Shown one piece after another: positions 35,448 through 44,333 of a DNA stretch of 64,000 bases. The DNA is taken from NCBI GenBank assembly GCA_013375455.1, contig JABXJT010000013.1, positions 23,079-87,078 of the forward strand, read 5' to 3'. The first letter of the stretch is position 1, and each line of letters begins with the position of its first letter. Source of the stretch: Candidatus Helarchaeota archaeon (GTDB taxonomy: Archaea; Asgardarchaeota; Lokiarchaeia; Helarchaeales; HEL-GB-A). The position numbers and the translations under genes were made by a program. The notes below the pieces were generated by a model that saw only the letters and a program-made list of their open reading frames with translations, was not told the DNA's origin and searched no databases.

Positions 35448-36536
35448 ATGTCCAATGTGGAAAAGGAATTAGAAGAATTAAGAGATGAGATTTCCAAACT
35501 AGACAGTTCAATCGTGGAATTATTAAACTCAAGAGCAGCACTTGCAAAAAGAATTGGAGCCGCTAAGATCGGATTGGGGCGTTCTGTCATCGATAGAGCG
35601 CGTGAACAGGAAGTATACGAGCGCATAACCTCTGAAGACCTTGAAAACCTTACAAAATCTCAATTGTTAGCAATCTATAAAGAAATTATTGCAGCTTGCA
35701 GGGTAGTTCAGGCTGGAAAAAAACGCGTGGCCTTCTTAGGTCCTGCTGGCACTTTCTCAGAACAAGCAACTAAATCATACTTCTCCGAAGCCGAAGCAGA
35801 TTTTATCATGGTGAATAAAATTTCTGACGTCTTTCGGCGGGTCATAAGTGAAGAAGTTGATTACGGAGTGGTCCCTGTCGAAAATTCAACATATGGCTCC
35901 GTACCCGTTACGTTAGACCTCCTTCTCGAAAGTGACATTAAAGCAATAGGTGAAATCATCATTCGCATCAAACACAACCTCATAACATTGAAGAAAATTC
36001 CGCTTTCCGAGATAAAGACCGTTCTATCAAAAGATCAAGCGATAGCTCAATGCCGTGGATTTATTGAAGAGAATTTACCAACTGCTGAAATAATTGAAAC
36101 CAAAAGCACGTCAAGGGCCGTTGAGGTACTCCCCGAATATGAAAACGCTGCCGCTATTGGAACCGAATTAGCCGCAGAAATTTTTAACCGCGTGGTTATA
36201 TCCAAAGGCATCGAGGATAATCAGAATAACTTCACCCGCTTCTTTGTTCTTGGACATGAAGAAAGCACCCCAACTGATACCGACAAAACATCCATTGTCT
36301 TCTCCGTAAAACACGTCCCAGGTGCCTTGTTAAATGCCTTAAAAGCTTTCTCCAGTCGAAAAATTAATTTAACAAAATTAGAATCGCGGCCTTCACGGAT
36401 CACACCCTGGGAATATTACTTCTATACAGATTTTGAGGGGCATATTGCGGAACCCCACGTACAAGAAGCACTTGCAGATCTGAAAAATAACACTTTGTAT
36501 ATTAAAATTCTGGGTTCCTACAAATCTTCTAAATAA
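35448..36536 (+). CDS. pheA: Bifunctional chorismate mutase/prephenate dehydratase
   Basis: A 362-residue protein of three domains: an AroQ chorismate mutase helix bundle (residues 1-90, with LDSSIVELLNSRAALAKRIG), a prephenate dehydratase core (FLGPAGTFSEQA, then the NSTYGSVPVTLDLL and NNFTRFFVLG motifs) and a C-terminal ACT domain with the ESRPSR phenylalanine-binding motif. It converts chorismate to phenylpyruvate with feedback control by phenylalanine. It lies outside the main aro cluster but completes it. Confidence 0.94.
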   Translation: MSNVEKELEELRDEISKLDSSIVELLNSRAALAKRIGAAKIGLGRSVIDRAREQEVYERITSEDLENLTKSQLLAIYKEIIAACRVVQAGKKRVAFLGPAGTFSEQATKSYFSEAEADFIMVNKISDVFRRVISEEVDYGVVPVENSTYGSVPVTLDLLLESDIKAIGEIIIRIKHNLITLKKIPLSEIKTVLSKDQAIAQCRGFIEENLPTAEIIETKSTSRAVEVLPEYENAAAIGTELAAEIFNRVVISKGIEDNQNNFTRFFVLGHEESTPTDTDKTSIVFSVKHVPGALLNALKAFSSRKINLTKLESRPSRITPWEYYFYTDFEGHIAEPHVQEALADLKNNTLYIKILGSYKSSK

Positions 36537-36542
36537 TTCTTA

Positions 36543-36932
36543 TTATTCGGTGGAACCTTTTATCTTTTCTTCCAAACTTGGACAAACTAAAGCGATTAGA
36601 CCGCCAGATGCCCCCCACAGGACTGTAATGTAGAACCCGCCACCAGCTATAATGCTGACCATACTAATGGATATCATGATTAACCCTCCCATAATATATT
36701 TCCGCACGATAATTAATGCTCCGCTGTACATGCAAATTCCCGCACAGACAAAACTGATTATAGCGGCAATCGTTGGATTCGCTTGAAAATACGGAATAAA
36801 TAATAAATCTTGACCCCAATCCTGAAATACCATGATTAAAATTCCCTCTAAAATGCACCAAAATCCAGATACTATTCCTAATACACCAGCTGCTCCTGCG
36901 GTTGCTGGTTTAGGGATCTCTTCGGTCGTCAT
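36543..36932 (-). CDS. Small four-helix membrane protein
   Basis: A 129-residue protein with four hydrophobic segments and a charged C-terminus (EEKIKGSTE). The N-terminus is Ala/Gly rich. No family recognised; similar proteins of unknown function are common in archaea. It is convergent with pheA. Confidence 0.65.
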   Translation of the reverse strand: MTTEEIPKPATAGAAGVLGIVSGFWCILEGILIMVFQDWGQDLLFIPYFQANPTIAAIISFVCAGICMYSGALIIVRKYIMGGLIMISISMVSIIAGGGFYITVLWGASGGLIALVCPSLEEKIKGSTE

Positions 36933-37012
36933 CTCATTACCTCGAAATCAGTATGAATTGGTTTTCCTCATAATCCTTTTTATATTCTTCCTATTTTATG
37001 ACATTAAAATAA

Positions 37013-38125
37013 TTAAATACCTAAAATGTAAGGGAAAAATGCATAAGCGAGCCCTGTCATGGCCAATCCAATACAGAGTGGATTTAATATGTTATCCGTA
37101 AGCGGCACGCCTGGCGTGTAATAATCGATAATAAAGAATATGAGTGCTCCAATTCCGCAAAGAATAAGAGCCGCCGAAATTGAAGCTAAATTAATTGTTT
37201 TTACTAATTTATTTACTAAAACAATCATGCATAAGAATCCCGTTCCAAATGAAACCGCCACGCCTGCAATACAGCCTTCCCATGTTTTTTTACTCTTCGC
37301 TTTAATCTTATGTTTTCCAACACTGACACCCACGATCGTGGCAGCTGCATCTCCCAAGGAGGCCATTGCTATTGCCGCCATTGCAATGGGCGGTTTAAAG
37401 AAAAGAACTGCCGCGGTGACGCCAACTGCGATCAATACGTGAGGACCGAGAGTGGTTTTTTCTTTCTCCCGATAGACCTTACTTATTGCTTTAACAGGAT
37501 AGTAACGAGGGGCATATATACGAACGAAATCAGTTAGTACAAGTAACATAAAAATGGCCAAAATCATAAAAAGCGTAAATGCCTTCCCGGCCAGTGCAGT
37601 GGGCACAATTATTTCGATATTAATATGCCAAATATCCCAGCCAGTCGAAAGATATCCAAAAAAAGTTTTGGATGCCAAATCCCCTACAAATAGATAACAG
37701 GTTAGAATTCCTATGATTGTAATATGAAATGCTTTTCGGGATGTCTCAAGATCAAGTGAATTGATTGCTCGTGCATCTTCAATCGGAACTCCAGTAGCAC
37801 CCTTTTTTTCTTTCCTCTGCTCTCCGATGACATACAATCCTATGAAAAGTATGATTACAGGTATGAAAGCTAACGTATAAAAGCCAAGTGGATAAGGTAT
37901 CGGTAGAAGAGGTGCAACAGATGCTAAATTACCAAGATTTAGTAACCCAAATATACCCCATCCAGCTAAATAGCCTCCCATCGCGAAACAGGTACCAGCT
38001 GCAAGAATACTAGACCAACTCCCCTCTCTATTATTTTCTTGAAAGTTCTTACGTGCAATTTTTAAAAAGACCAGTCCGCAAATGATAATTACTAAACCAA
38101 GACCTAAATTAAACAATCCAAGCAA
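37013..38125 (-). CDS. Polyprenol/diacylglycerol kinase-type membrane enzyme (SEC59/DGK1-like)
   Basis: A 370-residue polytopic membrane protein. The motifs RKAFHI in the middle and SLGDAAATIVGVSVGKHKI followed by KTWEGCIAG near residue 265 are those of the CTP-dependent dolichol kinase/DGK1/phytol kinase family, related to phosphatidate cytidylyltransferases. It probably phosphorylates a polyprenol or archaeal lipid precursor. N-terminal helices of about 120 residues precede the core. Confidence 0.75.
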   Translation of the reverse strand: MLGLFNLGLGLVIIICGLVFLKIARKNFQENNREGSWSSILAAGTCFAMGGYLAGWGIFGLLNLGNLASVAPLLPIPYPLGFYTLAFIPVIILFIGLYVIGEQRKEKKGATGVPIEDARAINSLDLETSRKAFHITIIGILTCYLFVGDLASKTFFGYLSTGWDIWHINIEIIVPTALAGKAFTLFMILAIFMLLVLTDFVRIYAPRYYPVKAISKVYREKEKTTLGPHVLIAVGVTAAVLFFKPPIAMAAIAMASLGDAAATIVGVSVGKHKIKAKSKKTWEGCIAGVAVSFGTGFLCMIVLVNKLVKTINLASISAALILCGIGALIFFIIDYYTPGVPLTDNILNPLCIGLAMTGLAYAFFPYILGI

Positions 38126-38326
38126 ACATTCACTTCCCGGAGTTTCTCAGAACTTGAGAACCTATTTTTGAAAATTTCTAGATTGTTACTTTAAAAAACT
38201 TCTGGAGTTAAAAATCTCCCAGAATACCGTGGAATTTGTAAAAAGTTTTCCAATCATAAAATATTTCGCCGATTTATCATAATCTGAGCAGAAAACTCTT
38301 AAACAAAAAAAAAAATAATAATCGCA

Positions 38327-38530
38327 ATGTCAAATATAATCGCCGATCTCCTCTCACTTTCCTTCATTATTGTTTTGATTCTACTAACATCTACTTTCAG
38401 CATTTCCTTAATCGATGAAAATCGGCGAAGGACTTTTGGTATTGTTGCGGGAATACTCACTGGCGTGGCAGTTGTATTTATGCTTCTCTTCATCCTTGGG
38501 TTTGTCTTTCATCCAGAACCGGTTGTCTAA
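38327..38530 (+). CDS. Small two-helix membrane protein
   Basis: A 67-residue protein with two hydrophobic segments separated by DENRRR, a plausible helical hairpin with the loop inside the cell. It ends shortly before the mobB-like gene. No known family. Confidence 0.5.
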   Translation: MSNIIADLLSLSFIIVLILLTSTFSISLIDENRRRTFGIVAGILTGVAVVFMLLFILGFVFHPEPVV

Positions 38531-38572
38531 AGATTTTTAACTATTCTTTCCCATCTACACACGGTGATAACT

Positions 38573-39376
38573 ATGGGATCGAATTTCCCAACTATTATTT
38601 GTGTGACTTCAGCGCATCGAAAACAAGGAAAGACGCAACTAGTAATGCGAATAGTCGAGGGACTGACAAAAGAGGGCTTTGAAGTTGGAACCATAAAACA
38701 TATCGGGGGCAAATCAAACTTCGATAATCCACAGGTGAAGGATACCACTCGCCATGCAGAAGCTGGGGCGAAATTGATAGTGGCTGTAACGAAATCAGAA
38801 ATGATAGCCATTGACAAAAAGGAAAAATCCTCACTTGATGCCGCGATTCGGAAATTCCCGAAGAATTTTGATTTTATCATAGTTGAAGGGTTTAAAAAAA
38901 GCACCTACCCTCGATTCATCATCATAGATAAAGCCGAAGAAATTCGAGGGTTAAATGAAACTGGTCAAGTTTTGGGACTCACTGGACACATCGCCCAAAA
39001 ACGAGAGGAACTCGATAAACTTGATAAATTTTATCCAGTTGTCAAGGAAGAAGACACGGACGCCCTTCTCACAATTGTAAAAAATCACAGGCATTACCAG
39101 ATAGTCGCAACTCTACCAGGCGAAAACTGTGGTGATTGTGGATTTAAAGACTGCGAAGAAATGGCAGCGAATCTACTGATGAAGAAAGTTTCGTTCGATA
39201 AATGCCCACATATGACCGCTGAATTGACCTTGACCGTCGATGGGAATCAGATTTTCGTTAAGGACTTCGTTCAAAATATCATCCGCAAAGCTATCGAAGG
39301 GATGCTAGAAACCCTCAAGGGAATCCCTCGAACCCCTCGGGAAATCACCATTCATATCGGCTATGAAAAAATTTAA
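38573..39376 (+). CDS. mobB: MobB-type molybdopterin-guanine dinucleotide protein with Fe-S domain
   Basis: About 267 residues from ATG 38573, chosen because a GGTGA Shine-Dalgarno sequence lies just upstream; GTG 38564 is the longer alternative. The first 160 residues are MobB: a P-loop (HRKQGKTQL), TIKHIGG, the DTTRHAEAGA segment and IVEGFK. The rest carries CGDCGFKDCEEMAAN, a 4Fe-4S binding pattern with a later Cys (KCPHMT), as in the corrinoid Fe-S family. The fusion suggests an electron-linked step in cofactor insertion. Confidence 0.82.
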   Translation: MGSNFPTIICVTSAHRKQGKTQLVMRIVEGLTKEGFEVGTIKHIGGKSNFDNPQVKDTTRHAEAGAKLIVAVTKSEMIAIDKKEKSSLDAAIRKFPKNFDFIIVEGFKKSTYPRFIIIDKAEEIRGLNETGQVLGLTGHIAQKREELDKLDKFYPVVKEEDTDALLTIVKNHRHYQIVATLPGENCGDCGFKDCEEMAANLLMKKVSFDKCPHMTAELTLTVDGNQIFVKDFVQNIIRKAIEGMLETLKGIPRTPREITIHIGYEKI

Positions 39377-39382
39377 TTCCAT

Positions 39383-40216
39383 TTATTTTTCATTAATTGA
39401 ATTAAAAAATTCAAAAATATCTTTTGTATAATAACCCTTCAATGCGAATTCTGATAAATGATAATATAAAAGCATTTTTACTCTTGTTAACCCATTCGGA
39501 TCTACCTGGAATTTAAAGGGATACTCTATATCCCACAGAATCAACGCTCCAAGACCATTAATAGGTCTGGGAGTTGTGTAAATATTGGGTTTTGGGTTGA
39601 GATTTAAGAGCGATTTTAAGTCTTCCAATCCCCATTGCAATTCCCCTATCTTAAGAAGGGCATCAATGATGCGTCTAACCATTTTCCATAGAAACGAATT
39701 AGCCATGATATGAAAAATCAGAAAGGGGTCTTTCTTTTCTATTCTTATTTGAAATATTTCACGAATAGGGCTTTTTTTCGGTTGTTTTTTACGAAACAAT
39801 TTGAAGTCATGCCTTCCTTCTAAAAGAAGAGCCCCCTCTCTCATTAAATCAAGATTTTCATTAGCATAAGAAGTATAATAACGATAATATCTTGAAAACG
39901 CATCATATCTTGGATGAAATTTTTCATCCACAACTTTTTCTGCCCAAACTACAATGTTATTCGGTAAAAATGAATTAATAGCAGGAATAATTAGTTTTTC
40001 CGGGGTTGAAATAGCAATAACTTGGCTTAGTGCATGTACTCCCCTATCAGTCCTCCCAGCTGCTGCATAATTTGCAGAATCCACCTCTTCTATTAACTTC
40101 GCCTTCTTTAGAGCATCAAGGATATTTCCTTCAATTGTATTTTTATTTTCTTGCCGTTGAAATCCTTCATATTCTTCAGAATTTCCAAAGTAACAAAGTT
40201 TTAGCGCATATCTCAT
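39383..40216 (-). CDS. truA: tRNA pseudouridine synthase A
   Basis: A 277-residue TruA. The catalytic aspartate lies in AAGRTDRGVHA, the family core motif; later RYYRYYTS and NSFLWKMVRRI are also typical. It forms pseudouridine at positions 38-40 of tRNA anticodon arms. It ends convergent with the MobB-type gene. Confidence 0.93.
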   Translation of the reverse strand: MRYALKLCYFGNSEEYEGFQRQENKNTIEGNILDALKKAKLIEEVDSANYAAAGRTDRGVHALSQVIAISTPEKLIIPAINSFLPNNIVVWAEKVVDEKFHPRYDAFSRYYRYYTSYANENLDLMREGALLLEGRHDFKLFRKKQPKKSPIREIFQIRIEKKDPFLIFHIMANSFLWKMVRRIIDALLKIGELQWGLEDLKSLLNLNPKPNIYTTPRPINGLGALILWDIEYPFKFQVDPNGLTRVKMLLYYHLSEFALKGYYTKDIFEFFNSINEK

Positions 40217-40249
40217 AAATTAACCTTCCAATTAGTTATAAAAAGTCAT

Positions 40250-41890
40250 AAATTTCTATAAAAATCTATCAGCTTTCTATGCCAATGCTCCGTCTACCCG
40301 CATCCACACGCGAGAAGACCCGCCCTAAGGTTATCAGGCGGTACGCCCGTCGCCGGGTTCAAGCCATCCAGCACGGTGTCGAGGGCTACCAAGAGATTCC
40401 TCTTGAGGTTGGTCGCTGGGTCTGGAGACCGGAAGGGAGTTACCCCATAGTGCTTGAAAAGGTCGTAGAGTTGCGCCCACTGCCAGTAGGGACTGCTCGG
40501 GTTCAAACGAGGTTTTAGAACGCCCCCGACTTGTGCGAGCAACCACTCGTAGCAGGCTGGAAGGGATTCCACGAGCCCTACGCCTTTCCGAGCTATCACG
40601 TAACTTGCCAAGACGTGTTCTGAGAAGTTAAGTGACCAGGAATACTTCAATACCCCAATGATCGTGGTGTAGGCTGGATGCACCTTGCGCACCGCGATCC
40701 CGTGCCGGGCGCATTTGCGCTCCAGCAAAGGGAGCATCGAAGTCTTTAATTGATTGAGTTTACGGTTCTGTTTTTTATTATAGGAGAAGGATTGGTCAAA
40801 GGACAAGTCCTCGATAATCAACCCCTTTCCTTTATTGATACAATAATTGATGACCTTATCGAGCTTGAAGCTCGCGTAATTGTCCCGGCGGCCCTTGCGG
40901 TAGGAATGCAAGTTCCGAAACGGGATCTGCTGGTAACTGAGAAAATTTCCAGCTTTGTCAATATGGACTAGGGTAATGAAATTATAATTGAAATCCAGCC
41001 CAATCGCGCCATTTTGAAACCCAATCCGTACCTTGGGTTCCAGGACCTCATAGGACATATGAGCATAATAGCGCACTTCCCCTTTGACGAATTTCCGTTT
41101 CACGATGACGGTGTATTTGTCCATTTGGAGGAGTGCTTGAAATATTGCCATTTGGTGTGGATTCACCGCGAGCGGCACGCGCAGGCGTTTTGGAATCCGC
41201 CCCTTCGCTTTATGAAAGGTCGAGATCCGCAACTCCTCGCTCGGCAAGAGCTTCAAATTGTTATTTTGCACCCCACCTTGCACCTTGCCCACGCAACCAA
41301 ACGACGCGTCCCGCTGGATAAGAAATTCTGCTCGCGAAATCTTCCCTCGGATGCGCGCCCGAAACAACCGTTTCGTCCCAAAGACGACGGGTTGCAGGGT
41401 CAAGTGCGCCAACCGATTTTGGAGCGAAGAACGGAGCGAAAATAACCCTTGCAAACTCCGATCATTGTGATTCTTCGCCCTCTTTTTGGCAATCTGCTGC
41501 TCCACGACTTCAAGTTTCTGCGTAAGATTGGTTGAACGTTTCTTCAGCCATGTTTTCTGCTGTTCGAGTTTGATCTTATTCTCGGTCATGATAGTATTGA
41601 CGTAGGGGTTGTTGTGGCATACCTGCATCAACTTCTGCTGAATCCCCGTTGCCCCATTGAAGAGAAGCTGATACCCCTTCCGCTTCGTCCGGTTATAGAT
41701 GGTAAAAATTTCGTTTAGCTGGTGTATTTGGGTCTTTGATGGACGTATACGAAAGATAGTCGTGGTCAGCATTTTCGGATTCCCATCAATCTCAGATGAA
41801 CTTCTTAAGATGGTTCAGTCGTGGGTGCGTTATAAAGTTTTGCACGTAAAATGCGCAAAATATTCGCTTGCGCAAATCCAGTAAAGCGAT
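40250..41890 (-). mobile_element. IS605-type element with a TnpB-like gene (IS1341-like)
   Basis: The element contains one long gene (40294-41772). Its upstream end carries a hairpin TGCGCAA (41852-41858) and TTGCGCA (41868-41874). Its downstream end has an imperfect palindrome around 40245-40272 (ATAAATTTCTATAAAAATC). Base composition is more GC-rich than the flanking genes. No TnpA Y1 transposase is present, so it would need help from elsewhere. A related left end lies at 50 kb. Exact boundaries are estimates. Confidence 0.65.
40294..41772 (-). CDS. TnpB-like RuvC protein lacking the zinc ribbon
   Basis: A 492-residue IS605 OrfB-related protein. RuvC-I Asp lies in IGLDFNYN and RuvC-II Glu in LIIEDLSF. 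Where TnpB has VNPAYTSQTCSVCG with a zinc ribbon, this one has VHPAYTTIIG with no cysteines; the RuvC-III Asp position aligns with His in SEHVLASYVIARKG. This is a recognised zinc-less side branch of OrfB proteins. The open frame is intact, so it may be active, but guide-RNA use or nuclease activity is not assured. Confidence 0.8.
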   Translation of the reverse strand: MLTTTIFRIRPSKTQIHQLNEIFTIYNRTKRKGYQLLFNGATGIQQKLMQVCHNNPYVNTIMTENKIKLEQQKTWLKKRSTNLTQKLEVVEQQIAKKRAKNHNDRSLQGLFSLRSSLQNRLAHLTLQPVVFGTKRLFRARIRGKISRAEFLIQRDASFGCVGKVQGGVQNNNLKLLPSEELRISTFHKAKGRIPKRLRVPLAVNPHQMAIFQALLQMDKYTVIVKRKFVKGEVRYYAHMSYEVLEPKVRIGFQNGAIGLDFNYNFITLVHIDKAGNFLSYQQIPFRNLHSYRKGRRDNYASFKLDKVINYCINKGKGLIIEDLSFDQSFSYNKKQNRKLNQLKTSMLPLLERKCARHGIAVRKVHPAYTTIIGVLKYSWSLNFSEHVLASYVIARKGVGLVESLPACYEWLLAQVGGVLKPRLNPSSPYWQWAQLYDLFKHYGVTPFRSPDPATNLKRNLLVALDTVLDGLNPATGVPPDNLRAGLLACGCG

Positions 41891-42352
41891 TAATTTGCCG
41901 CGTTCTTTAGAATTCGTTTTTTCTTCCCCTAGCGTTTGTTATACAAATTACTGCGTGCATTCGCAGTATAATACCAAAAATCATTCATCTATTTTTCGGG
42001 AATGATTATTAAACCTACCAACTTTTACCCGTGTTTTATGGGAGCAGTTTTCCGAACGAGCTTTGTGAATAACATTATGTTTTGAGATGCAAAATATAAT
42101 TTTTACTATGATATCTCCCATTTTCTTCGCGTCCTAGGGATAATTTCATTATGAACCCCCAACTATATTATAGAACACTGTTGAGTTTAGGATTTAAAGG
42201 TTTTATTTTTTTTGGAGATCTTTTAAGACCGGTTTAAAGATTTAAAACCTCGAAACTCATAAATAAAACAATATGATTAACTTACAAAAAGTAATTATTG
42301 CTATTGGAATATTTTATGCTACCAAATTTAGGAGGAAACGAGAGGTGATTTA
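41891..42352. other. Intergenic region with an inverted repeat
   Basis: A 460-bp gap without a coding frame I can support. At 41949-41968 there is a perfect 7-bp inverted repeat TACTGCG/CGCAGTA around a 6-base loop. The last 30 bases carry AGGAGG and GGTGA before the start of the propeller gene. Confidence 0.4.
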
Positions 42353-44269
42353 ATGGGAAAGCGCTTCTTAATGGGTAAAAAACAAATTGTCACCATTCTT
42401 TTCGTTTTTGCATTCATTTTTAATGGGATTTTAATTCATCTATTGCCATTTAATCAACAATCTCAAAAAATTCTCAATAGATTTGAAACCAATCATCGGA
42501 TTAGAATCCAGACAAACAACGTTTCATATGTAGAAGAGTGGTACCGAATATGGGGCGGATCTGATTATGAAGTTGGCTATGGGGTTGCATTAGATGGCAA
42601 CAATGATATTTATCTGGCGGGTGCTACCTCCACTTTTGGAGCAGGGAATTATGATGCCCTTTTAGTGAAGTATGATTTCCAAGGCACCCAGCTCTGGAAC
42701 CGCACTTGGGGTAGATCTTCATTTGAGGACCTAGGGACTGACGTTGCAGTGGATGGCAATAAAAGTATCTATATTACAGGTTATACCACTATTTTCGGGT
42801 CCCCAGAGATTACTGATGCATTCCTGGTGAAGTATGATTCGCAAGGCAACGAGATTTGGAATCGAACATGGGGCGGAACAGGCGCCGATTATGGTAATGG
42901 GATAGCAGTGGATAGCGACAACAATTGCTATATTACCGGATATACCAATATATCTGACGGAAACTATAATGATGCTTTTCTGGTGAAATATGATCCTCAA
43001 GGCACCCAGCTCTGGAATCGAACTTGGGGCTTACCTAATAACTATGATCGTGGCTCTGGAGTTGCAATCTATGGCAATAACCATTGTTACCTTATTGGAT
43101 ATTCATGGCGTCTTCTCAATAACTACGATGCTTTTGTTGTGAAGTATGATGGTAATGGAACTGAGCTTTGGAACCAAACGTGGGGGACAACAAATGATGA
43201 AAGAGGAAGAGATATTGCAGTGGCTGGTGATCATACTTGCTATCTCATCTGCTATGTGAGTAATAATTATGGATTATTGGTGAAATTTGATGCCAATGGC
43301 ACCCAGCTGTGGAACCGCACCTGGGGAGGACTAGATCTATATGGGTCCCTAAGTATTGCAGTGGCTGGCAACGACCAAATCTTCTTTACGGGGTCAATTG
43401 CGAATTTCGGACCTGATGCTGATGAAGTATTTCTCGTGAAGTATGATGCTGCTGGTAACTGGCTCTGGAACCGCACCTGGGGGTCCGTTGAAAACGAACA
43501 TGGCTATGGGATTATAGTAGATGGAAATAATAATACCTATCTTGTTGGAGACACTGAGGGTTTCATAAGTGGGTGGAGCGCCGCTTTCTTGGTGAAATTC
43601 GGAACAGACTCTGATGAGGATGGCTTAACCTATGACATGGAAGTACTAATTTATGGGAGCAATCCGAACGATCCAGATACTGACGGCGACTTAATCCCGG
43701 ATGGATGGGAAGTAGATAATAACCTCGACCTTTTGAATACTACGGATGCACAGGATGATTTTGATGGAGATGGGTTAACAAATCTAGAGGAATATAATTT
43801 AGGGACAAATTTGGATCTGCGGGATAGTGATTATGATGAGATGCCTGATGGGTGGGAAGTGACTAATGGATTAGACCCCTTAAATATCACAGATGCATTG
43901 GATGATCCTGATGAGGATGATCTCATTAATATCGGAGAATATCGGGCCGGGACAGATCCAAATAATTGGGATACGGATGGAGATGGGTTCTCCGATGGGA
44001 CCGAACTTTCTCAAGGCACGAACCCCCTGGATAGATTATCGAACCCATTAATACGAATGGTTATCATTACTCTCATAATCGTTCTTATTGCATTATTCTT
44101 AGGAATTGTTCTATTTATTCGAAAAAGAAAGAGGAAAGACAGAAAAATAGGAAGAACTTCACCAACAAATCTTCATCTGAGTTATCAGAGATGGTTGATA
44201 AAAGTGAGCCTAGTGATCTATAATTCTTTAATAGATAAAAAAATAAGGCGAATTCAGAATTTTTCATGA
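42353..44269 (+). CDS. Secreted beta-propeller (SBBP-like) protein with Asp-rich repeats
   Basis: A 638-residue surface protein. After a signal peptide (residues 7-27) come about seven propeller repeats, each with a W-N-R-T-W-G core and a D-A-F-L-V-K-Y-D strand. From about residue 420 there are calcium-binding thrombospondin type 3 or dockerin-like repeats rich in Asp (DPDTDGDLIPDGWE), and a C-terminal transmembrane helix with a basic tail. Likely an exposed adhesion or binding protein; strong Shine-Dalgarno (AGGAGG and GGTGA) before ATG 42353. Confidence 0.8.
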   Translation: MGKRFLMGKKQIVTILFVFAFIFNGILIHLLPFNQQSQKILNRFETNHRIRIQTNNVSYVEEWYRIWGGSDYEVGYGVALDGNNDIYLAGATSTFGAGNYDALLVKYDFQGTQLWNRTWGRSSFEDLGTDVAVDGNKSIYITGYTTIFGSPEITDAFLVKYDSQGNEIWNRTWGGTGADYGNGIAVDSDNNCYITGYTNISDGNYNDAFLVKYDPQGTQLWNRTWGLPNNYDRGSGVAIYGNNHCYLIGYSWRLLNNYDAFVVKYDGNGTELWNQTWGTTNDERGRDIAVAGDHTCYLICYVSNNYGLLVKFDANGTQLWNRTWGGLDLYGSLSIAVAGNDQIFFTGSIANFGPDADEVFLVKYDAAGNWLWNRTWGSVENEHGYGIIVDGNNNTYLVGDTEGFISGWSAAFLVKFGTDSDEDGLTYDMEVLIYGSNPNDPDTDGDLIPDGWEVDNNLDLLNTTDAQDDFDGDGLTNLEEYNLGTNLDLRDSDYDEMPDGWEVTNGLDPLNITDALDDPDEDDLINIGEYRAGTDPNNWDTDGDGFSDGTELSQGTNPLDRLSNPLIRMVIITLIIVLIALFLGIVLFIRKRKRKDRKIGRTSPTNLHLSYQRWLIKVSLVIYNSLIDKKIRRIQNFS

Positions 44270-44333
44270 CATTGATTATCAGTTATCAAGCCAATAGGTT
44301 AAAACAGTTTGAATGATAATCTAATATATTAAT

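Noticed and set aside
41014..41445. Plus-strand open frame of 143 codons inside the IS element
   Set aside because: It overlaps the TnpB-like gene in the opposite strand and has no protein-like features.
40250..41890. A TnpA Y1 transposase next to the TnpB-like gene
   Set aside because: No such frame of about 130-150 residues with an HUH motif is present; flanking genes are truA and a surface protein.
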